Shown piece by piece: positions 23,162 through 34,520 of a stretch of DNA of 64,000 bases (positions are counted from its first letter, which is position 1; every line of letters starts with the position of its first letter). The DNA is from Achatina immaculata (lineage: Eukaryota > Mollusca > Gastropoda > Stylommatophora > Achatinidae). The stretch lies in contig CM019691.1 in the NCBI GenBank assembly GCA_009760885.1, forward strand, positions 26,287,314-26,351,313. The letters are read 5' to 3'. Made by a program: the position numbers and the translations under genes. A model generated the notes under the pieces. That model was given only the letters and a program-made list of their open reading frames with translations. It made no database searches and had not been told where the DNA came from.

Positions 23162-24275
23162 ATTGTTCATAATATTTGAAGAACTCTTCTGTAGCATTTA
23201 CATTCAAAGGCATTTATGTGTTTCTCAGCTGTTTTGTTAAGTGTCCAGATCTCACAGGCATATGTTGCGATGGGAAAGATGCATGCCCTTACAAATCTAA
23301 TTTTTGTAGTTCTGTCCATTCCTCTCCACAGCTTCTTTAGTTGTGTTACTGTCTGAAGAGCGATAGATGTCCTCCTTTTAATTTCCCTCATTGTATCTCC
23401 ATTATTAGTTAGTAATGATCCAACACTTAACAAAACAGCTGAGAAACACATAAATGCCTTTGAATGTAAATGGTACAGAAGAGTTCTTCAAATATTGTGA
23501 AACCAAAAAAAAAAACAAATATATCTATACTACAAGAGCTTAATATTGAAAAAGGCTGGCTAGTAAAGAGAGAAAACTTAAATATTTTGGACACATTAAA
23601 CGTCATGATAATTTAGAGAAGACCATATGGGAAGAATACATAATGGGAAAAAGAAAGAGAGGAAGACCAAAACGAAGATGGCTGCAAGACATCGTTGAGG
23701 ATCTGCAAATGGATGCATCAGCGGCAGGCCATCTTGCTCACAACCGAGAGGCCTACAAGAGTGCTGTTAGGGAGGCAAAGTTCCACAAGGGACATGCAAA
23801 TAAATGAATGATCCAAGATATTAAAAATTCTCCACCTCATCCAATTTTTCCTCATTGATGTATATTTCATCTGCTTTATTTGTTTTGTCAGTTGTCATCA
23901 ATTTAGTTTTCTTCGCATTAAGATAGAGGTTTTGCTCTTCACAATTCTTACGGACTGACATAATTAGTTTTTCCATTCCTTTTTTGTGTTGTGGACAGTA
24001 ATACTGTGTCATCAGCATATCTAATCTCTGGTATTTCATAACCTCCAATTGTTGTAGCATCATAATATCCTTTGTCTACACCTTCTTTAACATTCCTCAT
24101 TATATTTTCAGTATACAAGTTAAATAAGTAAGGCAGCAGTATGCACCCCTGATGGACCCTTTGTTTTATGTCAAACCAAGTTGTTGTTTCACCATTTATT
24201 CTTGCTGCTGCCTGTTGATCTAGATACAGCAGTGATATTAATTGTATCAAAAGTGTTGGAAATGCCTTTTTTTTT
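23162..24275 (-). mobile_element. RTE-A LINE RT segment, interrupted by a younger RTE-A copy
   Basis: Minus strand. The RT core (CILLPYLFNLYTENIMRNV; YADDTVLLS near 24010) reads down to about 23820 and stops at EKLDEVENF. The protein resumes at 23413 with GSLLTNNGDTMREIKRRT and continues to ECKCYRRVLQIL at about 23170. The gap between these parts is filled exactly by the plus-strand insertion at 23424-23806. A nonsense codon (TAA in place of the family's GAA) follows ENF. Confidence 0.88.
23424..23806 (+). mobile_element. Young 5'-truncated RTE-A copy nested in an older RTE-A
   Basis: It begins within the LNKTAEKHINAFECK region and runs to the family 3' end, GGGACATGCAAATAAATG. A perfect 10-bp target-site duplication, AATGATCCAA, is at 23414-23423 and 23807-23816. 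The reading frame is already broken (TGA after RVLQIL). Confidence 0.92.
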
Positions 24276-24532
24276 TTCCATGCTAAGAATGCACTGATTG
24301 AAATAATCTGGTTTAATTTTCTTGTATATGAACTTATCTTACTCTGATAGTTTTTTTTTGTTGTTTGTTTGGGTTTTTTTTTTCATTATTTATGTGCTAG
24401 GAATGACTAGTTGGAAAGAATGCTATTTATTTATTTTTTATTTTGATATAATAAGAAAGTCATTCTTCACTTATTCAGCAGAGAACTTGAATACTTCATC
24501 TTCCACTTTTTTATTTCTATATCAGTTTTAGA

Positions 24533-24612
24533 ATGTCAGATACTGAAGGCCCCGGCAAGAAACGCTCCATGGCAGTATTAAACGCTGATGGAGAAAGCCA
24601 TGATGGTAAAAG
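24533..24612 (+). CDS. GATAD2: p66/GATAD2 coding exon 1
   Basis: It starts at ATG 24533, just behind possible acceptors at 24524-24525 and 24530-24531, so the 5' UTR must begin in an upstream exon. It encodes MSDTEGPGKKRSMAVLNADG and then ESHDGK, plus two bases (AG). These join the first base of exon 2 to make an arginine codon. The donor is AAAAG|GTAGTT. The phase-2 junction matches exon 2 exactly, which supports both boundaries. This short basic leader corresponds to the poorly conserved N-terminus of p66 proteins. An alternative donor eight bases upstream (GATG|GTAAAA) would not keep the frame. Confidence 0.85.
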
Positions 24613-25068
24613 GTAGTTTGATTTTTAATTTATTTGTTTATTTATTTTTCAATATCATTTTTTTTTTTTTGCGACTTCCCATAGTTCATTAATCAGTATT
24701 GAATTTGAAGTGTCAGTTATTATAATGCTGAAAATCTAACAAAAGAGTTAAAATAATATTGATGTACCATACAGTTTTTTTTTAAATTTTTTAATTCAAG
24801 AATTTTGCACCAATGGGAAAAAAAAAAGTTTTGTATTTTAAAAAATTTATATTGTGAAAGTTGCTGAGAATTTTCAAGAATACGAATGAGAATGTAACTA
24901 ATGTTGGAAATACAGAGTGCTGGGTTTCCATCTGTATTTGTTATAATTTTGTTAATGCAGTGGTTTTTAAAATTTTTATGTCCTGTCCACAACCATTTTG
25001 AAACATTTAAATTTTAACTTCCATCTAAAATCAGTATGAAAAACATCCACAAAGAAGCTGAGCTGCTT

Positions 25069-26158
25069 GGCTTGGGAACTGCCATGTTAGTATTACATTT
25101 TGTGTCATCTGACAGAGTTTGGGAACTGTCATGTTAGTGTTACATTTTGTGTTGTCTGACAGAGTTTGGGAACTGTCATGTTAGTGTTACATTTTGTGTT
25201 GTCTGACAGAGCTTGGGAACTGCCATGTTAGTGTTACATTTTGTGTCGTCTGACAGAGTTTGGGAACTGTCATGTTAGTGTTACATTTTGTGTTGTCTGA
25301 CAGAGTTGAGAACTGTCATGTTAGTGTTACATTTTGTGTTGTCTGACAGAGTTGGGAACTGCCATGTTAGTGTTATATTTTGTGTTGTCTGACAGAGTTT
25401 GGGAACTGTCATGTTAGTGTTACATTTTGTGTCATCTGACAGAGTTTGGGAACTGTCACATTAGCATTACATTTTGTATTGTCTGACAGAGCTTGGGAAC
25501 TGCCATGTTAGTGTTATATTTTGTGTTGTCTGACAGAGTTTTGGAACTGCCATGTTAGTGTTACATTTTGTGTTGTCTGACAGAGTTTGGGAACTGCCAT
25601 GTTAGTGTTACATTTTGTGTTGTCTGACAGAGTTTGGGAACTGCCATGTTAGTGTTACATTTTGTGTTGTCTGACAGAGTTTGGGAACTGCCATGTTAGT
25701 GTTATATTTTGTTGTCTGACAGAGTTTTGGAACTGCCATGTTAGTGTTACATTTTGTGTTGTCTGACAGAGTTTGGGAACTGCCATGTTAGTGTTACATT
25801 TTGTGTTGTCTGACAGAGTTTGGGAACTGCCATGTTAGTGTTACATTTTGTGTTGTCTGACAGAGTTTGGGAACTGCCATGTTAGTGTTATATTTTGTGT
25901 TGTCTGACAGAGTTTGGGAACTGCCATGTTAGTGGTATATTTTGTGTTGTCTGACAGAGTTTGGGAACTGTCATGTTAGTGTTACATTTTGTGTCATCTG
26001 ACAGAGTTTGGGAACTGCCATGTTAGTGTTACATTTTGTGTTGTCTGACAGAGTTTGGGAACTGCCATGTTAGTGTTACATTTTGTGTTGTCTGACAGAG
26101 TTTGGGAACTGCCATGTTAGTGTTACATTTTGTGTTGTCTGACAGAGCTTGGAAATTT
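25069..26158 (+). repeat. 47-bp satellite-like array, about 23 copies
   Basis: The unit is GAGTTTGGGAACTGCCATGT followed by TAGTGTTACATTTTGTGTTG and TCTGACA, 46-47 bp, repeated head to tail with few differences (CC/TC, GTT/GTC, one 2-bp deletion near 25710). High similarity suggests recent expansion. It lies wholly inside the p66 intron. Confidence 0.95.
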
Positions 26159-26159
26159 A

Positions 26160-26274
26160 ACCATTAATGTAACAGTTCCCAAACTCTGCCAGACAACACA
26201 AACTGTAACACTAACATGACAGTTCCCAAATTCACTCAGACAATACAAAATTTAACACTAACACAACAGTGCCT
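26160..26274 (-). repeat. Two inverted units of the same 47-bp repeat
   Basis: The reverse complement of this stretch gives two units (GAATTTGGGAACTGTCATGT and GAGTTTGGGAACTGTTACAT), more diverged than the direct array. The direct and inverted units meet at about 26160, so the transcript could fold into a long hairpin. Confidence 0.9.
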
Positions 26275-27060
26275 TGACAAACATTCACTGCTTCTGCCTT
26301 AAGGAACATTATGCTGACGGTTCCAGAGAGATAGAACAACAGCAATATTGGGCCAGTGGGCACTTCTCATTGTTTCATGGTTATGTTATTTTGGAAGATA
26401 TGTTCCTCAGTTTGAAGTGCATGAATAGACACATAAAGCAGAACTGGCAAAATGAAACTTTGCATACGGAAAGTTTTGCTGCCAGCTGTGTCCTGTTCTG
26501 ACACCCTGTCAGAGATATCAGCAAAACCATATTGTTGTAATAATGTCAGAAAATGGTCTTGAGATGGGGAAATATTGGAAAGGGGAAGTCTTTTTAGAGC
26601 CAAAAATTTTGAACCAAATTTGTCAACAGAGAGAAGGAAAAAAATGCAAGGGATAGAGGTTTAAAAAAAAAAAAAAAAGCGAAAAAGAAACTCGGTAGCA
26701 TTCATTAGAGGGAATGATAACGGAAATGATTGTTTATGCTGAAAATAGATTTTAAAATATTGTATTGAAATTACACTGGTAAGGGTTTAAAGGGAAGGAA
26801 GCTTGAAACATGGTGAACTGTCAGTAATTCTTTTTTAAACCCTTTATTGTCAGAAAGACCAGACAGATTTTTTAGTCTTATGACCTGCAGAAAGTGCATG
26901 TGATACAAATTGAATTTTATTTCATCTATGATATTTAAATAAGAAAATTTGTTTTACTATAGATTACTACACTGATGTCCTGATTTTTTAATAGTGTAGC
27001 GAGAAAAAAAAATTGAAATAGACATCATTTGATCTGTGATTATTTAATTTTTTTTTTTAG

Positions 27061-28891
27061 ACAAAAACTAGAGGAGGATGTTATTGAGACAGCTGAACAC
27101 CTAATGACAGGAAAAATGCAGGACAGTGCTGACAACAGTAGAGTTTTTCAGGACAGTAAGAACATAATTGTTGAAAAGAGTTCAGATGAAAGAAACGATG
27201 CATCAGAAAACAATGGTGGAAGTAACATTTCCAGTGCATTGAAAGAAGCGTCATATGGCAGTAATGAATTGAAGCACATCAAGGATAATGAGACAGGTGT
27301 TGAAATAAAGAGTAAAAACATGGCACAAACAGAAGAAACTTCAGGAGGATCACTCACCAACACAGTTGGAGAACTAGAATCCGAGGACAGATCTGTCAAT
27401 AAAACTGATGATGCAGTTTCAAAGAAAAACACATTTAGAGTACTAGAAATCAAGAAAGAAGCAGTTAGCAATGATCAGGATGAGGACAGTTCACCTATCA
27501 AATTGAAAGGAAGTGAGAAAGAAAATATTGATATTAAAAAGGAAAAAGCACAGACTCCTGATGTAATAATGCTGTCTGATGACGAGGACAGCCTTAAAAC
27601 GCTAGGAGGTGACTTGGCTCAAGGGGATGCTGTTCGACGCGCCCGCATGTTAAGGAAAATCAAAGCTTTGCAGAACCAGTTGCGTAATGAAGAAGCTGTA
27701 CTTGTGCTGTTAAAGAAGTTGAGGCAGAGTCAGGTCACGCAGCCTCAGGAAACCATTCAGCAAGCACCATCACCTAGGCCTCAGTCTCAGCATCAGCAGT
27801 TAAATCACCACATGAGGCCACACAGTGGGCCACCACCTTTGGTGAAAGGTAACCAAGTTAATTCCAAGACTGTCCATAATGTCAGTCAGAATGTGAGAGG
27901 GCAGCAAATGAATAACTTGTCTTCACGGGCACAGCAGGCTCCTCCGCCGTTGGTCATAACTTCTCGTTCTGGTAATGGTCATGGTAGTGCTCCTCAGCAG
28001 CAATCACATCTTTCCCATGGTAGTATGCAGCTGAATATCTCAAGAGGAATTGATAACACTCATGGTCAGCAGCGTATGCAACAACAGCAGCAGCAGGTAT
28101 CTCAGAAGCAGTCTCAGGTTCCTCCAGCACCGCCGCAACCACAGGATACCCAGACCCCAGCTCAACGTCAGGCAGCAGCCAAACATGCCTTACGCAAACA
28201 GTTGGAGAAGACACTTCTGCAGATCCCTCCACCAAAGCCACCCCCTCCAGAAATGAACTTCATCCCATCACTGGCTTGCCCTGACTTTATCTTACTTCTT
28301 GGACTGGAGGAGGTTGTGAATCACATGATAGACTTTCAACTCATTGCACGAGGTCAGAAAAATCCAGATGAGCGCTTTGTTTGCACTCCATTCACTTGTG
28401 TACAGTGTGGTACAGACTTCACACCTGTTTGGAAGAGAGAAAAGCCTGGCTCCAAGAATGTGATTTGTGAGAACTGTGTGACAACCAATCAAAAGAAGGC
28501 TCTGAAACAAGAGCACACAAATCGATTGAAATCTGCGTTTGTGAAAGCCTTACAACAAGAACAGGAAATTGAACGTATGCAAGCAACAACACCCACCCCA
28601 CAAGCTTCCTCAAGCAGCGTGCCTCAGATCCAGTATCCATCAGCATCCATGATATCGGCTGCCAGTGCAGCCGTAGTTGCCAGCTTCAGACCAGGTGCAG
28701 AGCAGCATCGTCAGCATCATAGCTTTTACCAGCAAGCTCAACTTAGGGGCGGCCAGCCACTAGGTCTGCAGGCATTCTCCCATCGTGCCACCCCTTTTCC
28801 TTACAATATTCCGTTTGCCAAACAGCAAGACCTACAACGTCAGTACTTGCTTGATATGATCCCAAGAGGGGGGTTGCCATGGAAGCAGTGA
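27061..28891 (+). CDS. GATAD2: p66/GATAD2 main coding exon, NuRD subunit
   Basis: With exon 1 it gives a 636-residue protein, similar in length to vertebrate GATAD2A/B. It is a nuclear corepressor subunit of NuRD that links MBD2/3 to the CHD4 side. Visible parts are as follows. There is an acidic, serine-rich region (residues 45-200). Two IKKE motifs fit the SUMO-conjugation consensus. PDVIMLSDDED (193-203) leads into the conserved CR1 coiled coil KIKALQNQLRNEEAVLVLLKK (about 219-250), the MBD-binding helix. A glutamine- and proline-rich linker includes a run of six Q. The RQAAAKHALRKQLEKTLLQI and PPPKPPPPEMNF block lies at 396-427. A GATA-type zinc finger has Cys 473, 476, 496 and 499 (CVQC, CENC), followed by TTNQKKALKQEHTNRLK. 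The C-terminus YLLDMIP matches GATAD2. Stop at 28889-28891. I cannot tell which vertebrate paralogue is closer; invertebrates usually have one. Confidence 0.96.
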
Positions 28892-29152
28892 ATGAAAGAA
28901 ATGAAGAATAATGCCTGTGTCTGTTGTTTGTTGGAGTGTGTGTATGTCACCCTATCTGTTTCAGTTTTAACACAGAATTTGTATTGTACTGGGGACTTCT
29001 TGATCTAGATATTTCATTATGTTAGGTCATAACCACCAAATATGGGTACATACAGATTGTTTAATGTCATACTGACAGTCATTGAAAAAAAAACAGCTAG
29101 ACTTAACAATTCATTAGCACATTGTGTGATTTTTACAAGAAAAGTAAACACA
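28892..29152 (+). other. p66 3' UTR, proximal part
   Basis: Sequence directly after the stop. I saw no AATAAA before the LINE insertion at 29166, so the 3' UTR may run into or past that element. Confidence 0.5.
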
Positions 29153-29165
29153 TAGTGTTACATAT

Positions 29166-31118
29166 CTTACATCCTTCTCGTGCCATTAAACGTCACATAG
29201 GACTCGCATAGTTGTATGCCAAGTTTTCCTATTCTTGGCGAATCTTTCAACTTCGTCAAGGGATGTTATGCCAACTAAACTGGCTTCTCTTAACAATGTC
29301 CTCTTTAGAGTTTCACGTGGTTGACCTCTTTTTCTTCAGCCTATTGTGCTTCACTTGATAGCTTGTTTTGGTATTCTCTGATTGTTTCTTTCTCATCACA
29401 TGGCCTACATATGTCCATCTTCTTTTTCTGATCACCCATGAGACAGGTTGTTGTTTTTGCTCATCTGTCTTATCTCTGAGTTGTTCTTAAATTTGTTCCA
29501 CTTTATACCAAGTATTTTCCTGAGGCATTTGCTTTCAAAAAAGTCTAATTTATAATTTCTTACCTATTTCTTTAGTTGATTTCCAGCTTTCACATGCATA
29601 AATGAGGGTGGATATCACATTTGAATTGAATAATCTTAACTTGGTTTTTGTGCTTATAACTTTTGAATTCCATATGTTCTCAAGATTTTTGAATGACAAT
29701 GCTGCTTTTGCAATTCGAATTATAACTTCCTTCCTGGTCTGTGTAGCTGTCAAGGTATGCAGATTGGTTTACTTCAGCAACAGCTGTTCCTTCTATGTAT
29801 ATTTTTCCTTCTTGATTAATGAGAAATTGCATAATTTTTGTTTTGTGTTTGTCAATTTCAAGACCTATTTTGCTAGCCAAGGAAGACAGGGAATCTGTTT
29901 TTTCCTGCATCGATTTCACATTGTCACCGATAAGAGTTATGTCATCAGCAAAATCAAGATCTTCTATTTGGGTCCCATGTACCCAATCAATGCCGGCTTT
30001 ACTTGTTCAGCATCTTTTCATTGTAAAGTCTGTGGCAATTCCAAAAAGCAAGGGAGATAATATACATCTTTGTTTCACGCCTGTTTCAATCTGAAATAAT
30101 TTGCTCATTCCTTCTTCTGTCGTGGCTGCACAAACATATCCATTGTAGAGATCTTTAATGATGCTGATAGTTTTAGATGGTATTCCATATAGTCTTAAAA
30201 TTCTCCACAGTGAATCTCTGTGTATGCTATCAAATGCCTTTTTAAAGTCTATGAAGTTCAGGATTAATTGTTTTTGCTTTTCAATATGTTCTTCAAGTAT
30301 TATTCTTAGAGTAAAGATCTGATCGAGACAGCTTCACCCTTTTTGAAATCCTGCCTGTTCTTCTCTTATTGCAGTATCCACTACATCCTTAATTCTATTC
30401 AGAATCACTTGACAAAACACCTTTGACACAAATGATGGTAAGGTTACAACCCTCCAGATATTGCAGTACTGAGGTTGTCTTTTTTGGGTATTCTAACAAT
30501 GATGCCCTTTTTTCATTTAGAAGGGACCTTTTCTTCTTTCCAAATTTTATTAAACTTTCTTTGTAGCTGGCTCATGTTGTCACTGTTAATAGCTTTTAAC
30601 ATTTCAATTGTTATTTCGTCTTCACCTGTAGCTTTGTTGTTAACCATTAGATTCACTGCTGTTTCAATTTCATGCAGTGTAACTTCATTTAAGTTGACAT
30701 TTATTTGTGGGACTGGTAAATCAGTTTCAAGGTTCATTAGTTCATTTGGGTGTGGTCGTTTAAGTATTTCTTGGAAGTGTTCGGCCCATCTTTGCTTTTG
30801 GTCTTTAATTGATGTTAACAGGCAGCTTGTTTTGCTAAAGACTGGTCTTTCTCTGGAGGTAATGGCACCTGTTAGCTTCTTCTGTATGTTATATATAGAG
30901 TTTTGCTGTCTCCTATTTTTGCTGCATTTTCTGCTTCTTTTGCCGTATTGTCCATATATTCTCTTTTGTCTCTTCTAGCTGAACTTTTTACTTTATTGTC
31001 CAGTTCTTTGTATGTTGCGTTTGCCAAAACTTTTCCTAAGATCTGTCTTTACATTCAACATGGCTAATTTGGCTGCTCTTCTTTCATGCATTTCCATGTG
31101 TTATCATATATCCATGCT
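29166..31118 (-). mobile_element. RTE-E LINE, 1.95-kb copy with RT domain, decayed
   Basis: This is the longest copy of this family. On the minus strand it reads an N-terminal RT segment (NNKATGEDEITIEMLKAI, 30513-30737). A broken RT core follows. The C-terminal part has TKLRLFNSNVISTLIYACES (about 29560-29640), VSWVIRKRRWTYVGHVMR-like sequence near 29430, and the ATGTAAGATATG-type 3' end. Many stops and shifts make it inactive. A perfect 13-bp target-site duplication, TAGTGTTACATAT, lies at 29153-29165 and 31119-31131. It inserted about 270 bp after the p66 stop codon, antisense to p66. Confidence 0.93.
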
Positions 31119-31131
31119 TAGTGTTACATAT

Positions 31132-33470
31132 ACATTGTAAATATAATTAATTATACAAGTACACATTTACCACTAGAGTCTGTAATTTTGGTATGTGTAT
31201 TATTTCATGCCTTCATTGTTTGAAATATGATCTTTCATAAAAAGGGTTAAACAAATTTGGACCTTTTTTTTTTTTTGAATTTTAACAAATAGCACTAAGA
31301 GGACATTAAGGCTAGTTTAGTTTAATGAATTCAATCTTACACGATCTCTTCAGAATGGGGAGTATTTGTATCTTTGTAAATAACTTGGCTGGTTAAACTC
31401 GCTATAATTTTTTTTTTTAATTTGTGCCTTAACATATTATGGAAATGGCTTCCATTAAATTGTATATGATAGAGCAGTTTTGTAGAAATAACTTTGAACC
31501 TTCTGAACCACATTCTGATATGCTGAAGTGAAGTGCCATCTTTTCTGTTTGCTCTTTAGGGCCCAGACTTTTCAGCTCGTCTGCAACAAGACCAGGTATC
31601 TTTGTTGTTCAATGGCAGCTCTCCGTATTTCACTTTGGCTTTATCTTTTTCAGCATTTGTCCTCAAAAGGGCATTGTGTCACAGCTTGTAGCAAGGCTGT
31701 GATACTTGTGCCTTTCAGTTTAGACATATCTCATTTGGTCTGGCTTATTTTTAAGACCAGGTTTGCCTTCCAATTGTAATCTCTATTAATTTGACCAGAC
31801 TGTTGTCTGCTATCAAGGGAAGTGGAATAGGGTCTTGTTCAGCTGTGATTTGCTAATCTCAACATTAGCAATGAGCTGTGCTGGTCACTATCTCATTCAA
31901 GTTTAGCACTGCATCTTAGCCTCATGTTGGCTCTATCAGGTGTCTTCTTTGTCACAAATCACCATTTTATTCTGTTTAGAAATAACCTGATCTCATTGTT
32001 AGAACTGTGTTTGCTCAATGTGTGACCTAGTCTAGTTTGTTTGAAGTTTGGATTGTTGGTTAAGGGGATTTGACGACAGTCACTAGGACTAGTTGTATGA
32101 AAGCTACTAAGAGTTAGTATGTTACAGTCCTTGTGGAGCCCTATAGTTTAGGAAGCTGGAAATCTACTTCAGCATGCTCTTGATTTATACAGTGCACAGA
32201 TTATCAAATGCCAAAAGCTTCTAGTTTACAACTGAAGTTTTCTTTAATTCCTAAAGTTTATCTGTGCATCTGAGTTATTCAAATTTGTCCCCACATATTA
32301 TCCATTTTTCTTTCATTATCCCCTCATAAGTTTACTTCATGCCAACATGGCCATGAGAATGTGCATATTATACGCCATATTTTCTCACTTTGTCTGCATC
32401 ACCAGTCTTGTTTGCTTAATAACAGCTGTATATTTGGTTGTTGCAGACACTGTCAGCCGTGTTATATTAGGTTGTCAAGTACTATTCAGTTTGTTTTGTG
32501 GTTTCTTGTAAGGCAGCAATAATTCTCACTGTTTCATATATGACTGTCACCAGTTTTTGTGTGCTGCCTCAGCTATGTTGTATACAGTTCCTGACCTCAG
32601 CAGTTCATAGCAATATCATTTTGATCAATTTATTATGCTCATACAATCAGTTGTCCACTCTCAGTTTGGCATCCCAAAGAGTCTTAAGATCTTGGTACAT
32701 TCTTTTTTTTTTTTTTGTGATGCACATTCTTTCTTTGATGTCTTAGTTTATCATATCCTTGTATAACTGCATTATTTTAGTTTTTTTTTTGGGGGGCGGG
32801 GTGGGGGGTGTAGTCTATGCTTGACAGTTCATTACAGATGGAATTTAATGTTGCGCCGCCCCCCCCCCCCCCCCCCCCCCCCCCCGAATTCTAATGAAGA
32901 CATTAAAAAGGACTGCCTTATTTAAAAGGCCAGTGGAACTTCAGATTGACTGCATCTTCCTAGACAATTTGTGTTTGTTGTGAATTTTATTCCCACATTC
33001 TCTACAAGCTTCAGTTGATGCTATTTTATCTTTCATCTGTAAAGTATGTACATGTTAAACATGGAACTCTGAGAGAAAAAAAAAGTCCAAAATTAGTTTT
33101 CTGAAATCTAGACATTTCACTAAAAATTTCCTCTGCATGATATACAGAATCATATTGAACTGTGTTTTATCTGAGATAGGTGATATGCAGCTTAACATTT
33201 TTAAACATTTATATCACATTCTTTCCTCAGCTTAATATTTTTAACCATTTTATTTCCAGCATTATGCAGGGAATTCCTTCATTTGAACTATATCTGGTAT
33301 TGTGTAGTTAAGACTTTTTTTTTTTTTTTTTAGCTGCAGCTGTAAATTCTTACATTTTAAAAATGACTCCGGAATCTTGGAACTTCTGTAGCCGCAAAAT
33401 CTTTGGCCTTATTTTTTTTTGGAACTACAAATTTGTGTTCTCTGCGGCAAGTTCAGTGATGATCTTGAAT
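31132..33470. other. Noncoding, nothing recognised apart from G and C tracts
   Basis: No splice-supported exon. The stretch 31500-32700 is somewhat less AT-rich and could be an old transposon, but I find no termini or protein similarity. It ends with the homopolymer tracts listed separately. Confidence 0.4.
32791..32885. repeat. G-rich tract and opposing poly-C tract
   Basis: A G-rich stretch at 32791-32809 (GGGGGGCGGGGTGGGGGG) and a C-rich stretch at 32856-32885 (CGCCGCCCCC continuing as C) are about 50 bp apart and complementary. GAATTC follows the C run. Confidence 0.8.
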
Positions 33471-33483
33471 ATGGCATGCCATT

Positions 33484-33691
33484 CCAACTCTAGACTAAAC
33501 TGGTGCAACGAAAACCACGGTGTCACGCAATCCCGCTTCTGATACCCACCAAGAATACAGGCTCAAGCCCTGTGACACTCTGAACTTCTTGTGGTCCTTT
33601 CGGAGATCTCGTGTGGTCCTTTGGGGGACCACAGGACTTAACGAGGATCACAGGGCGGTCTTGGTGGTAGAAGCGAACGAAGAAGAAGAAG
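33484..33691 (+). mobile_element. Unclassified 208-bp retroposon with (GAA)n tail
   Basis: A perfect 13-bp target-site duplication, ATGGCATGCCATT, is at 33471-33483 and 33692-33704. The element ends AAGCGAACGAAGAAGAAGAAG. It is richer in GC and CpG than the surroundings. A B-box-like GGCTCAAGCCC is at about 33560, but no clear A box, so it could be a SINE or the 3' stub of a LINE. Confidence 0.75.
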
Positions 33692-33704
33692 ATGGCATGC
33701 CATT

Positions 33705-34515
33705 GGATGGACAGTAATGGATAGAGAGCAGTTACAGTGACTTTCTTGTGGACCAAATAAACAAGCTTCTCTGCAGAGTCCACCATCACAGGAACAGTGA
33801 CATCCAAGAAATTCATGACAGTATTTTTACAGTGAGTAATTTCAGAGGATTGTGGTAAATCACAATTTATTGTAACCTCCATTTAAAAAAAAAAAAAAGG
33901 CACACAAAATCTCACCTGCTAAACTCGCTTTAATGTTTTAGAAATGTAAAAAAAAAAAAAAAGTTACACATAAATATTTGGTCAGGTTCAGCACTGAACT
34001 TTCTGCCACTTAAACATCTCAAAAACTGGTTTATTTTAAAGTAAAGATACCCCATGCTTAAGAAAACAGAACAGCCATGGCTGAATATTTATTCCGAATA
34101 ATGAGCAATAATTAACATGAAAATGTACATAACAGAGGTGTAGAAGATTAATTAATGAACATGAACATTTGTATGCAGGAAATTCATAAGCGGACAAGAC
34201 ATTTGCATCTGCTGCGAATATTAAAATGTCAAGCTATTACATTTCAGTTAATTACAGTAAAAATATTCATGCCTTATTTATGATTGTGTGATTGCTACTG
34301 ATTTGTATGTTTTAAATGTACTAGTTGGTACTAATATAATAAATAATACTAATACTAATGCACACATCCACTTCTTTGTTGTTGTTTCATGGCAGATATC
34401 TCCAGTGTTTCACAAAAAATAATTTCATTAATCTTTTTGCTCATCTATTATAACGGATTTATTCTCATGCACAAATGAGCAAATTGTAAGTAAGCAATGC
34501 CAATAATCGTAAATA
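33705..34515. other. AT-rich noncoding, nothing recognised
   Basis: I see no exon, no repeat unit and no transposon end. Confidence 0.45.
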
Positions 34516-34520
34516 TCTTA

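Larger units (their letters stand above)
24613..27060 (+). other. p66 intron between coding exons
   Basis: GT at 24613-24614; AG at 27059-27060 behind a run of 13 T residues. It contains the 47-bp array with its inverted copies (25069-26272). Otherwise it is AT-rich without other recognised content. The open frames 26274-26501 and 26367-26603 look random. Confidence 0.85.

Noticed and set aside
23162..24275. Twin-priming inversion of a single LINE
   Set aside because: The inner plus-strand segment is bounded by its own perfect 10-bp duplication, and the outer protein reading is contiguous across it.
25069..26158. CRISPR-like array
   Set aside because: Units are contiguous and near-identical with no unique spacers, in a eukaryotic intron.
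27029..27060. p66 translation starting at the in-frame TTG at 27029
   Set aside because: The stretch encodes a poly-T-derived FFF run and is the pyrimidine tract of the acceptor at 27060. The phase matches exon 1 at 24533.
31528..31779. Plus-strand exon after the TGCTCTTTAG acceptor at about 31560
   Set aside because: The acceptor is plausible, but the following reading shows no known domain and no matching donor or neighbour exon.
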